A stretch of 7,850 nt of DNA from DATIBL01 sp035457505 (lineage in GTDB: Bacteria; Patescibacteriota; Minisyncoccia; Phycocordibacterales; UBA6899), in assembly GCA_035457505.1 (NCBI GenBank), contig DATIBL010000042.1, positions 1 through 7,850 of the forward strand, given 5' to 3'. Of the stretch, positions 6,212-7,850 are shown piece after piece. The position numbers were made by a program, and so were the translations under genes. Position 1 is the first letter of the stretch, and the number at the start of each line of letters is the position of its first letter. The notes under the pieces were generated by a model. That model was not told where the DNA came from and made no database searches. It worked only from the letters and a program-made list of their open reading frames with translations.

Positions 6212-6766
6212 ATGACACGCTACATTATCCCGATCTTTCTCATGTTGATCTCCGGCGGCATCGCGATCTTTTTCATCGATGGTGCATATCAGGACATCCT
6301 TGTGTTGCGGACTGAGCAGAAGGCCGTCGAAGAGGATATTGCACGTGCCGACAAAGTGGATCAAGATCTTTCCCGCCTCCGTTCAGAGTTCGAGTCCTTC
6401 CCGTCAGGCGCGACCGATAGACTTGCGGTCATGCTTCCTGGAGATGTCGACAAAGTGAAACTCTTGATCGACCTTGAGGGCGTTGCAGACCGGCATGGGC
6501 TTTTCCTTCGCGGCCCGGATGTGACAATTTCCGACGCGAAAAGCAAATCGGATAGCGGTGTGCATGTTGCAGAAACACGCACGGCACTGCTTCGCTTTGG
6601 AGTAACGGCGCCGTACGATGTCTATCGCGAGTTCCTGCTTGATCTTGAGCGCAGTCTCTCTATCCGTGATCTGACGGCGGTCTCGCTGGCTTCTGGGGAC
6701 ACGCCGAAAGGTGCACGGCCAGTCTACAATTTCCAGATAGAGGCTTACACCTACTTCATCAAATAG
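6212..6766 (+). CDS. pilO: PilO-like type IV pilus inner-membrane platform protein
   Basis: PilO is the partner of PilN; the two form coiled-coil dimers that link the cytoplasmic PilM/motor complex to the outside of the membrane. The 184-residue product has one N-terminal membrane helix (about 4-23), a coiled coil (about 28-62), the MLPGDVDKVKLL segment that typically opens the PilO ferredoxin-like domain (74-85), followed by GVADRHGL and the beta-alpha pattern to the end, closing with FQIEAYTYF. Length and order fit the family. It begins 12 bases after pilN and ends one base before the next gene, so translation is probably coupled. Sequence similarity to classical PilO is low, as usual, and the name rests on the fold pattern and context. 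Confidence 0.85.
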   Translation: MTRYIIPIFLMLISGGIAIFFIDGAYQDILVLRTEQKAVEEDIARADKVDQDLSRLRSEFESFPSGATDRLAVMLPGDVDKVKLLIDLEGVADRHGLFLRGPDVTISDAKSKSDSGVHVAETRTALLRFGVTAPYDVYREFLLDLERSLSIRDLTAVSLASGDTPKGARPVYNFQIEAYTYFIK

Positions 6767-6767
6767 T

Positions 6768-7199
6768 ATGTTCTCGAAGCGCACATGGACGGATGTTCTC
6801 TTCGCGGTCGTACTGCCTGCGGCGGTCATTGGCGGCGTCTATTATTTCGGATTTCGGGATGAGCCGGTCTCCGAGGGCGCCTCGCTCCCTGGAGCAGAAG
6901 CTCATGCTCGCGGTGCTCGCGTGAAGGAAGCACTCCGTATTCTTGAGACCATCCAGTTCTCTCAGGCTGGCGCCATGTTAAATTCTCCCGTCTTCAACTC
7001 GCTCACGGACTTCACTGTTCCGATCGGACAAGAGACCTTTGGCCGTGAGAATCCGTTTACGCGCCCTCCGGTCGTTCAGCGCCTCCATGACCTCAACCCC
7101 AATAAGACCGTCCCCACAGGAGGTACCGCGACCACACCCTCTCCATCCACGAACACCAAAATCGACCAGCTCAACAATGCAGGATCGGTCAGACGGTAG
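6768..7199 (+). CDS. single-pass membrane protein of the pilus cluster, possible PilP-like partner
   Basis: I do not recognise a named family. The 143-residue product has a short cytoplasmic N-terminus, one membrane helix (about 10-29), an Ala-rich helical stretch (44-70), a conserved-looking core (SPVFNSLTDFTVPI, 73-86, and FGRENPFTRP, 91-100) and a low-complexity Thr/Pro/Ser/Asn tail (110-143). The GRENPF motif recalls the 'GRxDPF' segment of PilP and GspC-type proteins that contact the PilN-PilO dimer. There is no lipobox, so it is not a lipoprotein PilP; with no pilQ in view it may be a shortened PilP-like protein lacking the secretin-binding domain. It starts one base after the pilO stop and is followed by pilB after 57 bp, so its role is surely tied to the pilus. 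Alternative: an unrelated accessory anchor. Confidence 0.75.
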   Translation: MFSKRTWTDVLFAVVLPAAVIGGVYYFGFRDEPVSEGASLPGAEAHARGARVKEALRILETIQFSQAGAMLNSPVFNSLTDFTVPIGQETFGRENPFTRPPVVQRLHDLNPNKTVPTGGTATTPSPSTNTKIDQLNNAGSVRR

Positions 7200-7239
7200 C
7201 GGATGTGGGCAGCGTGTCGGCATGATCGCCGCAAGGGTG

Positions 7240-7245
7240 TATAAT
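7240..7245 (+). promoter_or_regulatory. -10 box (TATAAT) before pilB
   Basis: TGTATAAT (7238-7245) ends 11 bases before the pilB ATG, predicting a leader of about five bases. It lies in the 57-bp gap after the preceding gene, so pilB may be transcribed on its own in addition to readthrough. No convincing -35 hexamer is seen. Confidence 0.6.
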
Positions 7246-7256
7246 GGCTCCGTAGT

Positions 7257-7850
7257 ATGAGCTTTTTGAAGTTTCTTGTTGAGCGCGGGTTGGTCCAAGA
7301 GGGGGAGATCGATCAGATCTCTTCGGATGCGACTGCGGCCAAGGGCGGCGTTGACGAAGTCCTCGCCCGGCGCGGGATCGACCCCAACCAGATCCGCTCG
7401 CTCAAATCTTCGTATTATGGCGTTCCCGAGCGAGAGATCGATGCGAGTAAGATCCCAAGCGAGGTTCTGCGATATTTCCCGGAAGAATCTGCCCGGCACT
7501 ATTCTGTCGCGCCGATCGGTGTTGTCGACGGATCGCTCGAAGTCGGCATCGTCGATCCGGATGATCTTCCCGCGCGCGACGCGGTCCGGTTCATTGCGGC
7601 GAAGCACGGAATGCCATTTCGCTTGTATCTCATCAGTCAGCCTGATTTCAACGACATCCTGATCCAATATCGCAATCTCACCGGCGAGGTTTCTCAGGCG
7701 CTCGGAGAGATCACCGAGGAGAACGTTCCTTCCGTGGGGGAGCTTGGGCTTGAGACAACTCCGGTCGGAGAGTCTGCCGATCAAATGCTTGCCGGAGCGG
7801 GCGAAACAAAGATCGTCGAAGACGCACCGGTCACCAAGATCGTGCAAGTC
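7257..7850 (+). CDS. pilB: type IV pilus assembly ATPase PilB/GspE, N-terminal part (runs off the window)
   Basis: PilB is the hexameric cytoplasmic ATPase that drives pilin assembly. The first 198 residues are in the window. They form the MshEN (GspE-II N-terminal) domain: LVERGLVQEGEID (7-19), an IDPNQIRSLKSSYYGVP block (41-57), IPSEVLRYFPEESARHYSVAP (66-86), LEVGIVDPDD (94-103) and FIAAKHG (112-118). A poorly conserved acidic linker (about 143-186) leads to EDAPVTKIVQV (188-198), which is the usual entry to the ATPase domain. Walker A, Walker B and the tetracysteine zinc motif would lie beyond the right edge, so catalytic competence cannot be judged. The ATG at 7257 follows a TATAAT box and gives the family-typical N-terminus. 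A PilT or GspE-like paralogue is less likely because of the MshEN domain and the pilM-N-O context. Confidence 0.93.
   Translation, partial: MSFLKFLVERGLVQEGEIDQISSDATAAKGGVDEVLARRGIDPNQIRSLKSSYYGVPEREIDASKIPSEVLRYFPEESARHYSVAPIGVVDGSLEVGIVDPDDLPARDAVRFIAAKHGMPFRLYLISQPDFNDILIQYRNLTGEVSQALGEITEENVPSVGELGLETTPVGESADQMLAGAGETKIVEDAPVTKIVQV

Noticed and set aside
6978..7847. 289-codon open frame on the minus strand opposite the small pilus gene and pilB
   Set aside because: It spans two genes and an intergenic promoter on the other strand, and pilB is unmistakable. Its length reflects codon bias only.

Overview
The window looks like chromosomal DNA from a bacterium of the Patescibacteria / Candidate Phyla Radiation type. 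The basis is gene content and layout: a compact pilM-pilN-pilO-(small membrane protein)-pilB cluster with no pilP or pilQ, a PilN-like protein starting with an unusual 'ETSFIP' segment, a ComF gene next door, and promoters whose -10 box lies only a few bases before the start codon. Composition is fairly GC-rich with a standard-looking code. The lineage is an inference from these traits; no marker gene is present to prove it.

Left part (1-3001), all genes on the minus strand. Reading in the direction of transcription (right to left): a multi-pass glycosyltransferase-like membrane protein (3001-1634), a Na+/Ca2+ exchanger of the CaCA family (1581-619) and a small three-helix membrane protein (544-194), closed by a clear Rho-independent terminator (188-164). 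The first gene has a perfect TATAAT box six bases before its likely ATG. Bases 1-160 hold no gene I can support but several strong inverted repeats.

Middle (3002-4308). A tRNA-Ser(GCT) gene on the minus strand (3339-3249) is followed by its own terminator (3241-3211). Between that terminator and the next minus-strand gene lies about 200 bp without a gene, holding three hairpins. Upstream of the tRNA on the same strand is comF (4127-3483), transcribed divergently from the pilus cluster across a 181-bp region with a promoter for each side.

Right part (4309-7850), all on the plus strand. pilM, pilN, pilO, a 143-residue single-pass protein and the 5' end of pilB form the inner-membrane assembly platform and extension motor of a type IV pilus: PilM is the cytoplasmic actin-like protein, PilN and PilO the membrane-anchored coiled-coil/ferredoxin-like pair, the small protein is a possible PilP-like partner, and PilB the assembly ATPase. 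pilO and the small gene are one base apart; pilN and pilB each have a candidate internal promoter. Next to comF this suggests a pilus used for DNA uptake as well as, or instead of, attachment. I see no mobile element, CRISPR array or clearly new defence system. The most unusual points are the promoter architecture, the structured intergenic regions and the uncharacterised pilus-cluster protein.
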